A DNA stretch of 64,000 nt, taken from assembly GCA_036250195.1 (NCBI GenBank), contig JAVHZZ010000003.1, positions 345,342,875-345,406,874 on the forward strand, written 5' to 3'. This document shows positions 11,870 to 24,398 of the stretch, in pieces; the stretch's first letter is position 1; every line of letters starts with the position of its first letter. Source of the stretch: Mixophyes australis (Eukaryota > Chordata > Amphibia > Anura > Limnodynastidae). The translations under genes and the position numbers were made by a program. Under the pieces are notes generated by a model. The model did no database searches and was not told the DNA's origin. It saw only the letters and a list, made by a program, of their open reading frames with translations.

Positions 11870-13519
11870 CAGGGGTGTAGGAACCAGGAGGGCAGAGGGG
11901 GCGGTTGCCCCCACATTATTTCTTCTGGGGGGGGCAAAGACTGTGTTTTGCCCACCACCCCCCCATGAACTTCTACACAAAAGTCTTCCTGCTACTTTCT
12001 GAAGTAATGGTATCTAGTCTTAACTTTTGAAACTTTTTAAATGATAGATGGTCTTAGTATAACTATCAAATGTTCTTTAATGTAGTTTGCCTTAATCTAG
12101 ATTTAATACAGATCGATTGATTTGTTTAATTATTTAAAAACTCTAAGTATTGCATTCATAAACATTTAATAAATAACTTCCATTGATGATGAACATTCAC
12201 TTTACGTTTACCCTGAATCTCGTGTTGTGTGTCCAGTAACAAACATGAGATATAGCAATATAAATTTATATTATATACCATCACAAGTGAGGCAGTGACT
12301 ATAGATTTAAAAATACTCCCAATCAAATGAGATTAGTCTGTCAATGGAATCTGAATAAAATCTAGGTTAATGACTATGAAAAAATGAAAATTTTTGAGAT
12401 GAACAATTGAAAGTATCTATCTTTCTAACAGCTATTGTACTAATTGGTAATTAATATTAATAATAATATTCATTTAATAATCTATGAATACATTTTTGGC
12501 CAACCCCTGAGTCACTGACAAAAATGAAATTATGATTGGGAGTCTTTGTATATCTACAGTCACTGTTACAACTGTGTGACGAAATGTAGTATATTTTCTG
12601 ATGATTTTATGGATAACACTGTGAATATTTTATGTAACCTTTCAAAGTGTATTTGGGAAACTGACCTGAGTCTGATCTAGGCAAGTGTCAATGATCTTTT
12701 GAAAATAGCCAGGCCAGGAGACAGATAAAATCTCTGTGTAGTTTCTGTATGCAGAGGAGTTAGACTTAGCCAGGCTGAACAAGCAGAGGTGAGAACTCAG
12801 GTCTTGAGAAAATGCCAGGTCTCAGGACATCCATCATTTACTTCGAAAGCCCTGTGTCATTTTGGGCATCCATCTAACTTAGGTGAAAATAAAATTCCTA
12901 AGGTGGGGGGTGAAGAGCAAACAAGAAATGGTTTAAAAATCACTTGTGTCAGCAGTACATCGTTCATTTCTTTGAGGGGGTCTATCACGACTGAAATGTG
13001 CCATTCTTCTCAATGTGTACTCCTCACACGCCAGCTCCTGAACTTAGTAGGGACTCTGGTTTTCATTTCTTATTTTATTTTTTTAAACTTATTTGTGCAA
13101 TTTATTGGTTATCTGTTTATTACCTTTTTGTAAATTAAAGCCTTGGAAATATTTTTCAGATTAAACATATTTTAATCTAGCGTATTCTCCATGATTCTTT
13201 GTGAAGTTACGAAGCCCAAGGAGGCTCATGCTACATGTGTATTTGATTTAAGTGTGAAACATTGATAAGTGGTGTTGGTGAACGTAAGGACGCCAGAGTA
13301 AATCTTTTGTGGTGGCAGAAAAGGTGTATTCATTGTTAAGTAACTAAGGTACACCAATCACGACCAGCCATTCAGATTGCTGTGTCTGAGACAGTCTGGA
13401 ATGTTCGTGACAAACTGTCGTAAAACGAGATACCAAACGCAAAAAAAAAGGGGCTACAATCCCCGTAGTAGTCATTGGCCTTTTGCCCCCACATGAAAAT
13501 TTTCGTTCCTACACCTCTG
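11870..13519. mobile_element. Non-autonomous hAT transposon with 8-bp target duplication
   Basis: The left end CAGGGGTGTAGGAAC (11870) and the right end GTTCCTACACCTCTG (ending 13519) are inverted repeats matching at 14 of 15 bases. The flanks are ATGGCAAA (11862-11869) and GTGGCAAA (13520-13527), a 7 of 8 match. CAGNGG-type ends plus 8-bp duplications define hAT elements. Next to each end lie GC-rich GGGGGCGGTTGCCCCC-like segments (11900-11965, 13450-13495), a usual sub-terminal structure. No transposase frame is present, so it must be moved in trans. The open frame at 12789-13133 has no known domain. Confidence 0.85.
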
Positions 13520-13527
13520 GTGGCAAA

Positions 13528-14850
13528 CAATAACTTCCCTTTTTTATGTCACAAACAATAAATACTGAGAAAATATATGACCTTTTTTCTATAACTTTTT
13601 AGCTTGTTCAGATATTTTCAATGAAATGGGCCATACAGACAGTGCAGTAAAACTACACTGACCACATAAATAGCTCTTAAAAATGTAGATGGCTTCAGGA
13701 TCATTAATTGTTATGGCACCATATGTCTACCTTATGGCATGATTATTATTCTTGTTAATATCTCAAAGCAGAATGCACCGAGAACTCTGTGTGCCAAGTT
13801 CCAATTGTGTTAAACTGTGAAGTGCATTGACATGTGAGCTGCCGAGGTTTTGTGACATTGTGTACATTTTCAAAATGTTGAGCATATGGTCAGCTACACT
13901 GTACGCAGCACATGACTGACACATACAGTATGGGAGAGATAGATCACTACAGCAGCGGAGTTTAGATCATTAGCACTATCACAAAGAACGAACATTGTAC
14001 TGTTCATTGGCTGCAACATGGATTAAGTGACAGTATAACACATTAGAGGGCAATACAATACACAGTCATGCAATATATTATGCACTATCAATAATGGATT
14101 CTTCTTTTTCCGAGTGATTATCCATAGTTTTATTTATTGCCTTGTTAACGCCCTGTTCAACACAACGCATTCCTACTCTATCTTTGTTTTGTGACCCACT
14201 GGGCACAGGAAAATAATATTGTCATTTGCATAATGATTCTATAAAAAGCATGGTGTGCCTGTAGGTGAAAGCTGATAAAACAATTAACGGGATAAACAAG
14301 TTAATGATTTTACCTTGACATGCAAAATCACACATGTGGATTTCGAGTACTTAAATAAAAAATATTTTAAAAGCAAGGTTAATTTTATTTCTTGATTGGT
14401 TTGGTTTCATCAATCGATCTTCAAGGACTAAGATAAAGTTACAATAACTAATATAATAATTGTGATATCTTGGCCAGAAGGATGGACTCATTTGCTAAAT
14501 TGCTTTTAGATTTGCACTTGCTCTCCTTAATGATTCAGCCCAATCAGACTGTTGCTTTCAGTACCTAACTTTCACTATGCAGATAAAATCTACATGCTGA
14601 TTGAGGTGGTTTAGTGCAACATTGCCCCTAAATGCAATCTTAGTAAATTAGCCCTAGAGGGTGCATGATGGTGGAGAAATTTAAAGTGGGAGCCCTGGGT
14701 AGCAGTGCAGGGGAAGCTGCACTCACAATGGAGGATGTGTGTTATGGGGTAAGCAACAAAGGTCCAGAGCTAGATTAACATGACTAGATAGAGCTGAACT
14801 TCTAGACTAGCATTTTGTAGTCTGTATACCCATTGCTTGCTCTCCAAGGT
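13528..14850. other. Intron sequence, nothing recognised
   Basis: No coding frame or defined repeat. Up to the minisatellite this looks like ordinary intron. Confidence 0.5.
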
Positions 14851-15890
14851 GTGTGACCACTCAGCCACATGCCATCCTGCTGGCCTCCATGTGTGACCAC
14901 ACAGCCACATGCCATTCTGCTGGCCTTCATGTGTGTCCACTCAGCCACATGCCATCCTGCTGGCCTCCATGTGTGACCACTCAGCCACATGCCATTCTGC
15001 TGGCCTACATGTGTGACCACTCAGCCACATGCCATCCTGCTGGCCTCCATGTGTGACCACTCAGCCACATGCCATCCTGCTGGCCTCCATGTGTGACCAC
15101 TCAGCCACATGCCATCCTGCTGGCCTCCATGTGTGACCACTCAGCCACATGCCATCTTGCTGGCCTCCATATGTGACCACACAGCCACATGCCATCCTGC
15201 TGGCCTCCATGTGTGACCACTCAGCCACATGCCAGCCTGCTGGCCTTCATGTGTGACCACTCAGCCACATGCCATCCTGCTGGCCTCCATGTGTGACCAC
15301 TCAGCCACATGCCATCCTGCTGGTTTACATGTGTGACCAAACAGCCACATGCCATCCTGCTGGCCTCCATGTGTGACCACACCGCAACATGCCATCCTGC
15401 TGGCCTCCATGTGTGACCACTCAGCCACATGCCAGCCTGCTGGCCTCCATGTGCGACCACACAGCCACATGCCATCGTGCTGGCCTCTATGTGCGACCAC
15501 ACAGCCACATGCCATCCTACTGGCCTCCATGTGTGACCACTCAGCCACATGCCATCGTGCTGGCCCCCATGTTCGACCACACAGCCACATGCCATCGTGC
15601 TGGCCTCCATGTGCGACCACACAGCCACATGCCATCCTGCTGGCCTCCATGTGTGACCACTCAGCCACATGCCATCGTGCTGGCCTCCATGTGCGACCAC
15701 ACAGCCACATGCCATCATGCTGGCCTCCATGTGCGACCACACAGCCACATGCCATCCTGCTGGCCTCCATGTGTGACCACTCAGCCACATGCCATCGTGC
15801 TGGCCTCCATGTGCGACCACACAGCCACATGCCATCCTGCTGGCCTCCATGTGCGACCACACAGCCACATGCCATCTTTTTGCCCTCCAT
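14851..15890. repeat. 40-bp minisatellite (26 units) with 120-bp higher-order structure
   Basis: The unit is TGTGTGACCACTCAGCCACA followed by TGCCATCCTGCTGGCCTCCA. About 26 units lie head to tail without register loss. From about 15421 the units fall into trimers: one with GTGACCACTCAGCC followed by two with GCGACCACACAGCC, so the true period is 120 bp. Since 40 is not a multiple of 3 and the unit lacks in-frame stops, long open frames (up to 228 codons) appear in several frames on both strands. These are artefacts of the repeat, not genes. Confidence 0.95.
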
Positions 15891-16840
15891 GCACTGGCAA
15901 CTAACAGTTGTCAGCCAGGGTGATGGTTGCACTTCTGTCATTATTTCACGTCGTCAGGCAGCGGCCAAGGTGGAGATGTCGGAAGGATATTACCAGAGAC
16001 ACAAGTTGCTGTGGGAGTTAGAATGGATAAGGTAAGGTCTTTGTTCACTATATATATTTGGGAGACTGGCATGGAGGGATTCATGTGCAATATCTCGCTG
16101 ATAATGGGGGAATCTCTGTGTAATGGATGACTGGCAGGGGAGTGGGAGAAATCTTTGTGCCATATATGACTATCAATTGGGGTTTGGTATCTCTGAGTAA
16201 TATTTGTGGCTGGCAAATGTATATGTAATGGTTTGTGAAATCATGGATGCCAATAGAGGATATCTCTGTGTAACATGTGACTGGTTAATGTTTTTGTCTT
16301 CTGTGCAATATATGACTGGCAATAAGGATTATCACTGAGCAGTCCTTGGCTGGTAATGCATTGATCTCTGTGCAGCAAATTACTGAAAAGGTGGGCGGAG
16401 GATGTAGCAATATTTCTAACCTTGGACTAAAGCTATATACCTAGGGTAGGGAAATACTGATTCCTCTTCTAAGCAATCTGTACAGAAAACAAGAATCGCT
16501 GGGTATAATGATGTTGACCGTTAGCTGGACACAATGATGTTGAACCCTTGCTGGATATGAGAATGGCAGCTATTTACTTTGTATGCAGTCATTTGTGAAT
16601 GGAGAAAATTCTTCATCAAAATTTCTGTATTGAATACTAGATGGATATTGTATTTGATTATAGTTCTTTGAAATAGCAATATTATTTTATTTTCACTAGG
16701 TGTGTAAAAACATTCCAGAAAGACAGACCCACAATGGTACATACATATATTATGTTCCCGAAAATATAAGTGCCAGCTACACATATAAATCGCGTCTTGT
16801 ATATTTGAGTCATGGCCTAGAACAAACTGCAAAACACAGA
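15891..16840. other. Intron sequence after the minisatellite; weak GACTGGCA repetition
   Basis: Between 16060 and 16390 phrases like ATCTCTGTGTAAT...GACTGGCAA recur every ~60 bases in decayed form, suggesting an old tandem repeat. Otherwise nothing recognised. Confidence 0.4.
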
Positions 16841-17161
16841 GGGCCTGAGTTATTAAGGAGAGCAAAGTCAAAAAAGAAGTAACTTTGCACCTGGGCAAAA
16901 CCATGTTGCATTGGATGGGGGAGGTAAACATAAAATGTGGGGTCAGATTTATAGCTGGGGTAGGGCATGTACTAGATCAACTTTTACTTTCATTGTACAA
17001 TTTTTTTTATCAGGTATTTGTGTGCTACATGATAAAGCAGACAGTATTTTCCTTCTGTGCAAAATAATAAACTAATTTGCACCCCTTGCATTGTAACATG
17101 GTTTGTCCAGGATCAAATTTAATACTTTAATTTGCTGTGTTCTTCTTAATGATTCAGGCCT
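16841..17161. mobile_element. MITE with GGGCCTGAGTTATTAAGGAG ends
   Basis: The left end GGGCCTGAGTTATTAAGGAG and the right end TTCTTAATGATTCAGGCCT are inverted repeats. Internal sub-terminal parts also pair (ACTTTGCACCTGGGC against GTCCAGGATCAAATTT; CCATGTTGCA against TGTAACATGG). Length is about 320 bp with no coding capacity. It shares the terminal GGNCCTGANTNA motif with several other elements in the window. Confidence 0.75.
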
Positions 17162-17845
17162 AGAGTATTACAAATCTAAACTAAGTATAGGTAGGGGCTG
17201 CAATGCTGCCTGCCGGCAGTTGTGCTTTTTATCACAACGTCTAGAACAGCATTTCTTGGCTGGACACCTATAAATCTCTTCTAACATCACATATCATGGT
17301 AGAACCTGGGAAACTATTAAAGGTAAAGCAAAGCAGAGTAAAAGTGAAAGGACTGCAGAAGTTAATTAAAAAATATCATAGAAACCACACAGTGTACATG
17401 GAATGTCATATTCCTAACTCGTTTTATGATTGCTATAGTGCGCTTTCCTGCTCTATTGCAACTCCACTTTTCAGCCACAACAGATTGATAAATAGCCCAT
17501 TAAGAGTGAAAGATTTTCAGAAACATTATGACGGATCTATAGCTCACGCTGCTTGTGTGCATTCACCATCCATCTCTCTTGTAGGGAACACAGCACAAAG
17601 TAATCCCGCAGCAAATTTTCCTGTAGATGTGTGTAGATTGCTTTGATGAAGATCCCTCTAGAAGAGATGATCGGCTATGGATGATATTATTGTTTTGAAT
17701 AAAGTACATTAACCTGCCACTGCTACCAATGATGCGACCTAGAAATTATTCTGATACATGGAAAATATTGTTTTATAATTTAAAACACATTGTTACATAC
17801 TGTAGTCGTTTAAGTATTTCAGTTGTAAAAAAAATTTGACATTTT
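17162..17845. other. Intron sequence, nothing recognised
   Basis: The 116-codon open frame at 17296 shows no domain and no codon-like pattern I can support. Confidence 0.4.
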
Positions 17846-18422
17846 GGGTCTGATTCATGTTCGGACATACGTCCATTTGCGTAGCGCAACTTGAAATAGC
17901 TGTACGCATACTTAGAAACTGTCTTACGCCAATGAACGCAATTAAATGCAATTTGTGTACGAACGCAAATGACAGTTTTGGCAGCTTACAACTTGAGAGG
18001 CGGAACGGGGGTGGGTAGGGGCAGATTAATGCAGCCATGGGCAGTAGGGGCATGCCTGATGCAAGTGATATAGACTGTAAAAAGGTTTTGCATGTAGAGT
18101 ATGCATTGCAAGCATCATTATTTATGTATTCAATGTAAGAAACAGGTTTTTAAATAACTATTTATGTACATGATTATAATGTTAAGAGTTGTTCTTATAT
18201 TTTATATTATTTTTTTTTGTATACATTTTGATGTGAGCTTTTATTGTACATACGCATGTGCATATACTGCAGTCTGTTCAGTGTGTCTACAAACAGCAAG
18301 TAGTGTTTAGCCAAAACATACATACACCCAGATTCTAATCATAATGAAACTACTCTAAAGTTCTGTGTTCTTTTTTAAAATTCAACTTACATACAGGTTG
18401 CATTCAGACTTGAATCAGGTCC
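17846..18422. mobile_element. MITE family 'GGGYCTGATTCA', copy A
   Basis: Left end GGGTCTGATTCATG and right end TTGAATCAGGTCC are inverted. Inside are TACGCCAATGAACGCAA, CTTGAGAGGCGGAACGG and GCATATACTGCAGTCTGTTC, all found again in copy C (51682-52590), and partly in copy B (34188-34884). About 577 bp, non-coding. Confidence 0.7.
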
Positions 18423-21400
18423 ATTGTGTGTCCAAAAACTTCAACCTGTCATTCTATAAATGCTTGGACAGGTGATTCTGTAGAATGCACAAAACCCAAT
18501 AAAGCATAGTCAGGTCTGTCCTAAGAGGGGAGAAATTCCTTCCTGACTCTACTCTGACCGCTTCCTGGCTCAAAACATGATCATATGTAAAGAACCCTTT
18601 ATGCAGCTGGAGATTAAATCTATTTTCTTCCAACTGTAAAGGATGACCTCTGTGTCATAACTAGATCTCTGAGAGCCCTGTAGCAAGTTTTTAATGGGGC
18701 CTCCTCTGTTTCCAGGTAGGGACACCCCTGCGATGCCTTCTCCTCCTCTCACTTACCTTAACTGACGAACAGATGCCTCCACTTCTTTCTCTGTACATCA
18801 CTTCTACACTTCACTTCCTGCCCAGAGTTCTCTTGCCCTCTGAGCAGAATTTAATGTTGGAGACTCAGAATAGCAGCTCATGTGTAGTCTGGGGCTTCCC
18901 TGCAGTGCCAGCTCAGTAACCTACCTGTGTGGACACCGTAGAGAGAGCAGGGCCCCAGTACAGCACAGGCAGCAGCTACACAGAGCCGGGCAGCTTAGCG
19001 TCCCTGATGGATCCACTCATTAGTCCAGCTCCATAGCAGCGGCTGCTCCTGCTACACAATAGTTCGGCCACTGCTCATACGCTCTGCAGACACCTGATAC
19101 TGAACAACTTGCCACAGAGGGTCATGAGTGTGTATTCACCATGATTACAACAGTCCCTCAAATTTCTTTTCTCTAGGGTAAATGACTCTATTTTGGATAG
19201 CTTTTCCTAATAAGGCCAGTATCACAGGGCTGAAAAATGCCCTCACAGTGTTTCAGGCAAACAGATTATATAAACGTTTAGTCTAATGCACAAATGCACA
19301 CAAACCACCTGTGTGCCACAAGGCTTTCTGAGAAATTAGCACAAACCACTTCTCATCCATTGAATTTATTGAGCCATATTTCAGGTAAAGGCTGTGCATT
19401 ATTATGTGCAAGTAGACCACTATATGTAATCTAAAAATAGAATATTGAGTTACTTGAGATGAAAGGTTTTCTTGATATTCCCTTACTGTCCTTATCTATA
19501 GATGGGGGTCAAGCAAGCAGTATTGCAGTACTCCTGTAATTTGCTATTCACCATTGTGTCAGCACCATTTCATTCAGTTCAAATCTTTGTTAAAGATTAG
19601 ATGTAATGGTTTGGCGATAACTAAATTAACCTCTTTGATCTCAAGTTGATATAATCTACATGGTCCAAATTAATAATTTTTTGTACCAAGTCTTTTGACC
19701 GCTAGATTTGGGCAGCAGTATTATTATGCATTGGGTCAGTTCTGACTACACAGAAAAAAAAACATTTTTTTAATAAACCTGCCATTTATCTGCCGTGAAC
19801 AACTTCCAATTTACTTTGTTTAAGGGAACAACATGTTCAGTCTTTGCTTTTTATTGTTACTGTACCAGACAATTTGACAGTTTACTTTCCCTCTCTCGTA
19901 ACCCACTTCTAATCTTCTATTGAAGCCAATATTATTGCCATTTTGTAACTGTTTTGTTGCAATCCTTGTTACTCCTAAATGAGTTTCTTTCCCTTCCATT
20001 ATATATCTACTAAACCTTTGCTGTATCATTTTTTTATTTTATTTTAAAAGTTAGGCATCTTGGTTCTCAGTTTATTTCCTTGTACTTATTATACACAGCA
20101 ATAAACTGTTACATGTTGTTTGCTAAAAATTCAGTTTATTGGTCTAGAAACTGATAAAGTTGCTTTTTACATCAAGATTGTAATTTACTGTATTTAAATC
20201 ATTCAGCTCAGGTTTTCTTCAGCTGTGATATATGGCGCTGATAGACTTGCAGAAAATTTGAATAGCAGGTCGTCATCTTCATCTTACAGCAGTATTCCCA
20301 GAATTTTTATGACACTCTATCTTCCATTTATGGTTCGTTTGTATCAGACCGGTGCAAGGCAGTAAAGTTATGTCCAGCCTCTCCCAATAATCTGTTAACT
20401 TGATCCACCACATTCCGATCCCTATCACCAGGTAGATAACAATCCATTATGTTGAAATGATACTGGTGATAGACTCCACTTTGTCTTTCTAATTGTAGAA
20501 TCTGCTTTAACTACCATCTGTCTAGTTCTTCCTGCCCTAAAATACTCTCTTGTACCAGAATGGCTCATGTCCTGGCTGTTCGAGAGCATTCCTGTCGAGA
20601 AGTGAATCCAACAGTGGTGGAACTAATGGAGACAACGGGGCCCGTTGCACGTCAGATGCTGAGGGTCAGAACTAGTGAGCTGTGGGCCCCAGATTCCTCC
20701 TCCCCTCCTCGCAACTTCCCTGCACCGGGGCCCACAGTTTGCTAGTTCCGTTTCTGGACTCCGACGTTTTACCTGTAACTGGTAAATTTCATAGTTACCT
20801 AGTTCCCTACCATTTGTTGCTGCAATTTTTCTCCACCCTCCATAACAGGATCCACCAGTCAAGGTTGTCAGTATATGTCTGTCTTGCATTTTTTTCTTTT
20901 AATTCTCTAGTAGGAGCTAGCAAAAAGCAATATTCTCACATCCAACACGGATGTACATTATATACCCTGAAACTCCTGTATTCATGCTATGCAATAAGTA
21001 AGAACTATTCACCGCTACCAATCTGTATCCCAATTACACATTTTATTTATACATTTATTGGTATTTATTACTTACAGTTATGAAGGGTTGTGCAACTCCA
21101 AGTTATTTAAATGACCCCTAAACCCCAAAATTGAAATGACTTGCTATGAAACGTGAAATTTTAATACGTTGTAGTGTTAACCTAACTTTCCATTGAGCTC
21201 TGTTATTAAGTAATGTATTACCTGTACTTTGCATTATAGGTAGCTGAAGCTTTTAAAAACTGTAAGAGGTAGATGTGTAGTGGGAAGATCAATGTGGGAA
21301 GATTCAGTTGCCAAAAAGAAACGTTTATCAGAAGTGGTGGAACTGAGTTATCGTAAATGTATCAGGTGCTGATAAATGTTCAGGAAAGTGGAAAACATTG

Positions 21401-24117
21401 TTCTTCTGACATCAATGGGCACATTCTCTTTATGTGACCTTCGCTGCGCACGTTAGATATGCTTTGGCATCAGTTCATTTCTGTCATTGCCTTAAACAAT
21501 CTGTGATCATTTCCAGAGGTGTACTTAGAAAGTACTCTATAGCAAAATGTTGAAGGCACCCCCATCAAACCAATCTCCATCAATAAACTAACCATCCACA
21601 ATGTACGACACTAACCATAAAATGATACACACACATTCATGTTTTCATAGACACATACATGCACTGTTGCAGAAATGCAGGTACAGTTGGCCCAATTTAA
21701 ACATTTTCCCAATAAAAGGTAACGAAAATTGCCCGCTTCACAAGGATATAGACATAGAAAATGAAAACCAGTTCATAATAATATATCTTAGATATATCCC
21801 ACAAATAATATTTTCACTATATGATCTTCTTAATTCCTGTAGATTCTTCATTCCTCAAACCTTCCCATAGTAGTTATAAAGGGAGAAAAAAACATAATAT
21901 AATATAATATAGTACAGTATTCCTGGTGATTTATATTTTCCTCAAAAAGATACCACATGGAACCAAATAAACTCAAAATAAGTGGGTTATGTTAGAGATT
22001 GTCCCTCAGTAGTGAAATCACACATCCAAGTAACCTCGTGTACTGAAAACCAAATAACACTGTGTTCTTCTGACACCCCTTCGTGAAATCATTTACTTAA
22101 ATAGGAAAAACACAACATATATAATCATGTTTTTTCCCAGGATAATTGTTATGACTTTCAGGATTGTTCTTAATCCAGGAATTTAAAACATATGTAGAAG
22201 AATATAAAGACAATGGCTTCTAACGTATTTTTCTTTGTAAAAATAAAAATGTAATATCATATAAAAACACACGTATAAACAACGTAGAATAAAAAAGAAC
22301 ATCAATGTCTCCAATAATTGTGGCAAGATATCATAGTCTTTTAATGTTTAGTGTTATCCCCCTGTTGTTGACCAAGGGAAAATGCCCTGTTTGCACCTTT
22401 ATTAAAATGATAGTACTCGCTGCCAGAGTGTAAGGTCTCACCTGCTCTAGCTTTCCCTGCTATTTGCTGCAATCATGCTGCTGTAACCATTTCTGTGAAT
22501 TGACTTTATTTGCCTCAAAATTTGAACCTGTGCCTGTGACCCCGACTTCGGCTTGTCGCTCATTTGGAACCTGTGCTTTTGACCTCCACCTTTGACTTGC
22601 AACTGACTCTGCTTTTTCCTACTGATTTGGCGCCTCCCTTCTGACATCTTTTCCCAGCTAGTCACATCAGGTGGCAGTGAGAGGGTCGCGAGCTGCAGAC
22701 TCCCACCAGCAAAGTCCATATCACCTTGCAGTAGTTCATGGTAAAGATCTGGGAGCTTCATTAGATCTACGCCAGTGCCACGTCTGACTGACGAACAGGA
22801 ATCCTAATTCCCAATTTAAACCATGACACTAACATACAGATCATGTTGTAAGGGACATATAGGTACTTGCAGTAATGTCAGAAGCAACTGAAATCCAACA
22901 CACCCACAATGACTCAGTGTACTTAAATCAATTTTTATTCGGCTTTCTGAAGTTATTAACAATATGAAATTGAGGAACAAAATATTGCAGTAAGTCAAAG
23001 CAAATATTTATTTTCGTTTGGCTTGGATAATGTATTTACTGTGAATTATAAGGATATAAGAGATCATGACATGTTCTGTGCCCGTATAAAGGCACAAGAC
23101 CAAGGGTCAGAATTCTATCGTGCTGAATCGTGTTTATTAGTCATCTAACTTAGTTTTAGTATAGGTACCTTTATTGCATTTATTTTTTTATTTTTGTAAG
23201 ACGATAAAGGAAGGCTGTAACACAGCTATGTATAAGGAAGAGGATTCTGTGGAATGTTTGGGAAGGGCATGCAAGGTCACATGCACACGTGGTGCATTGT
23301 GTATTGTGATCAGTGCAATAAAACATTTAAATTGTATTTATCTTAATTGCAAATGCAGCTGGGAAGCAGAGCTTTAGTCTATAATAAAATAGGGAAAGGA
23401 AAACAGAGATTTGGTAACCCTCTAGATAATGCATAATTTTTTTTTTATAATGAAGTGTGTCTGACCCTCGCTGAGTTTAATCCACTCAAACTAAACCCTG
23501 TGTGTCATTTGAGACTGTCATGCCAGTTCTGGAACGGCAAAGACAAGAGTTACACTGCTGTTATGCAAAGATTTCTATCTATTTATCACTGAGCAAGTAC
23601 TTCTCCACTGACCGACATTTGACCCTGGTAAAATGTTGTAGTTAAATTTAATTGAATTCCCTCTGCACTACAGGCATGTCTATTGGCAAAATAGCATGGT
23701 AACTACACAAAAAAAGAAACCTTCATCTTTTGTCTTGTCTAAAAAGATTTTGTTTTATTTTATTGTGGTAAAATGCCACTTTATTTCTATCTTGGCTTTG
23801 TAATGGTCCACCTTCTGTGTTATTTGCAAAATACGTTGCAAGAGACAGTATTTAACCCTAGCCACACGTAAATGGGCTTCATATTGTACACTAGGGATCA
23901 GAGAATTAAATCTGTATTACTGTACATGATCCACCCAGAAATGTTGTCCGTATTGGCCACTAGCCATCAGAGAATCTAGTCTGTATTGTCTACTAGCCAC
24001 AGAGGTTCAGGTCTGTATTGAAGACTTTACAGACAGGACTGAATATTAATCAGCCACTAGGCTCTACACTGTTGAATACTGGTCTCCAGAGAAGGTTCTG
24101 CATAGCGTTACTGTGCT
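18423..24117. other. Long intronic stretch, no firm feature
   Basis: No gene is supported. On the minus strand at about 20335-20510 there is an open stretch reading HQYHFNIMDCYLPGDRDRNV... that looks protein-like but matches no family I know; it may be a transposon remnant. CAGTGGTGGAACTAATG at 20612 and CAGAGGTGTACTTAG at 21516 resemble hAT ends without partners. Confidence 0.35.
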
Positions 24118-24398
24118 CAGGGGCGCACGCAGGGGGGGTTTCTGGGTCTCTAGAAACCCCTCCCCTCCGCTAAAAAAGTGCCCTACATAGCGGCACTGTA
24201 CTATACAGCAGCCGCGGCGCTGTCAAAGAAGCGTCCGCGGCGGCGCTGTATTGTATACAGCACCGCCGCGGACGCTTCTTTGACAGCGCTGCGGCTGCTG
24301 TATAGTACAGTGCTGCCGAAACGTGCGCGGCAGCTCTCTCGCGTTTTTTTTTGGGGTGGAGGGGAAAACCCCCCTTTAAAATCCTCAGCGCGCCCCTG
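24118..24398. mobile_element. GC-rich fold-back element with CAGGGGCGC ends
   Basis: The ends are CAGGGGCGCACGC (24118) and GCGCGCCCCTG (to 24398). Inside is an almost perfect ~65-bp hairpin: CACTGTACTATACAGCAGCC (24195-24214) and GCTGTCAAAGAAGCGTCCGC pair with their complements up to about 24312. The centre is at about 24250 (TGTATTGTATACA). The CAGGGGCG ends suggest a hAT-type MITE. Flanking TTACTGTG and TTGCTGTT are only a partial duplication. The element is sharply richer in GC than its surroundings. Confidence 0.7.

Noticed and set aside
14851..15890. CRISPR-like regular array
   Set aside because: No unique spacers; units are contiguous 40-mers, and the genome is vertebrate.
15221..16035. 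Open frames of 171-228 codons on both strands
   Set aside because: They follow the 40-bp minisatellite unit; the presence on both strands and in several frames shows repeat artefacts.
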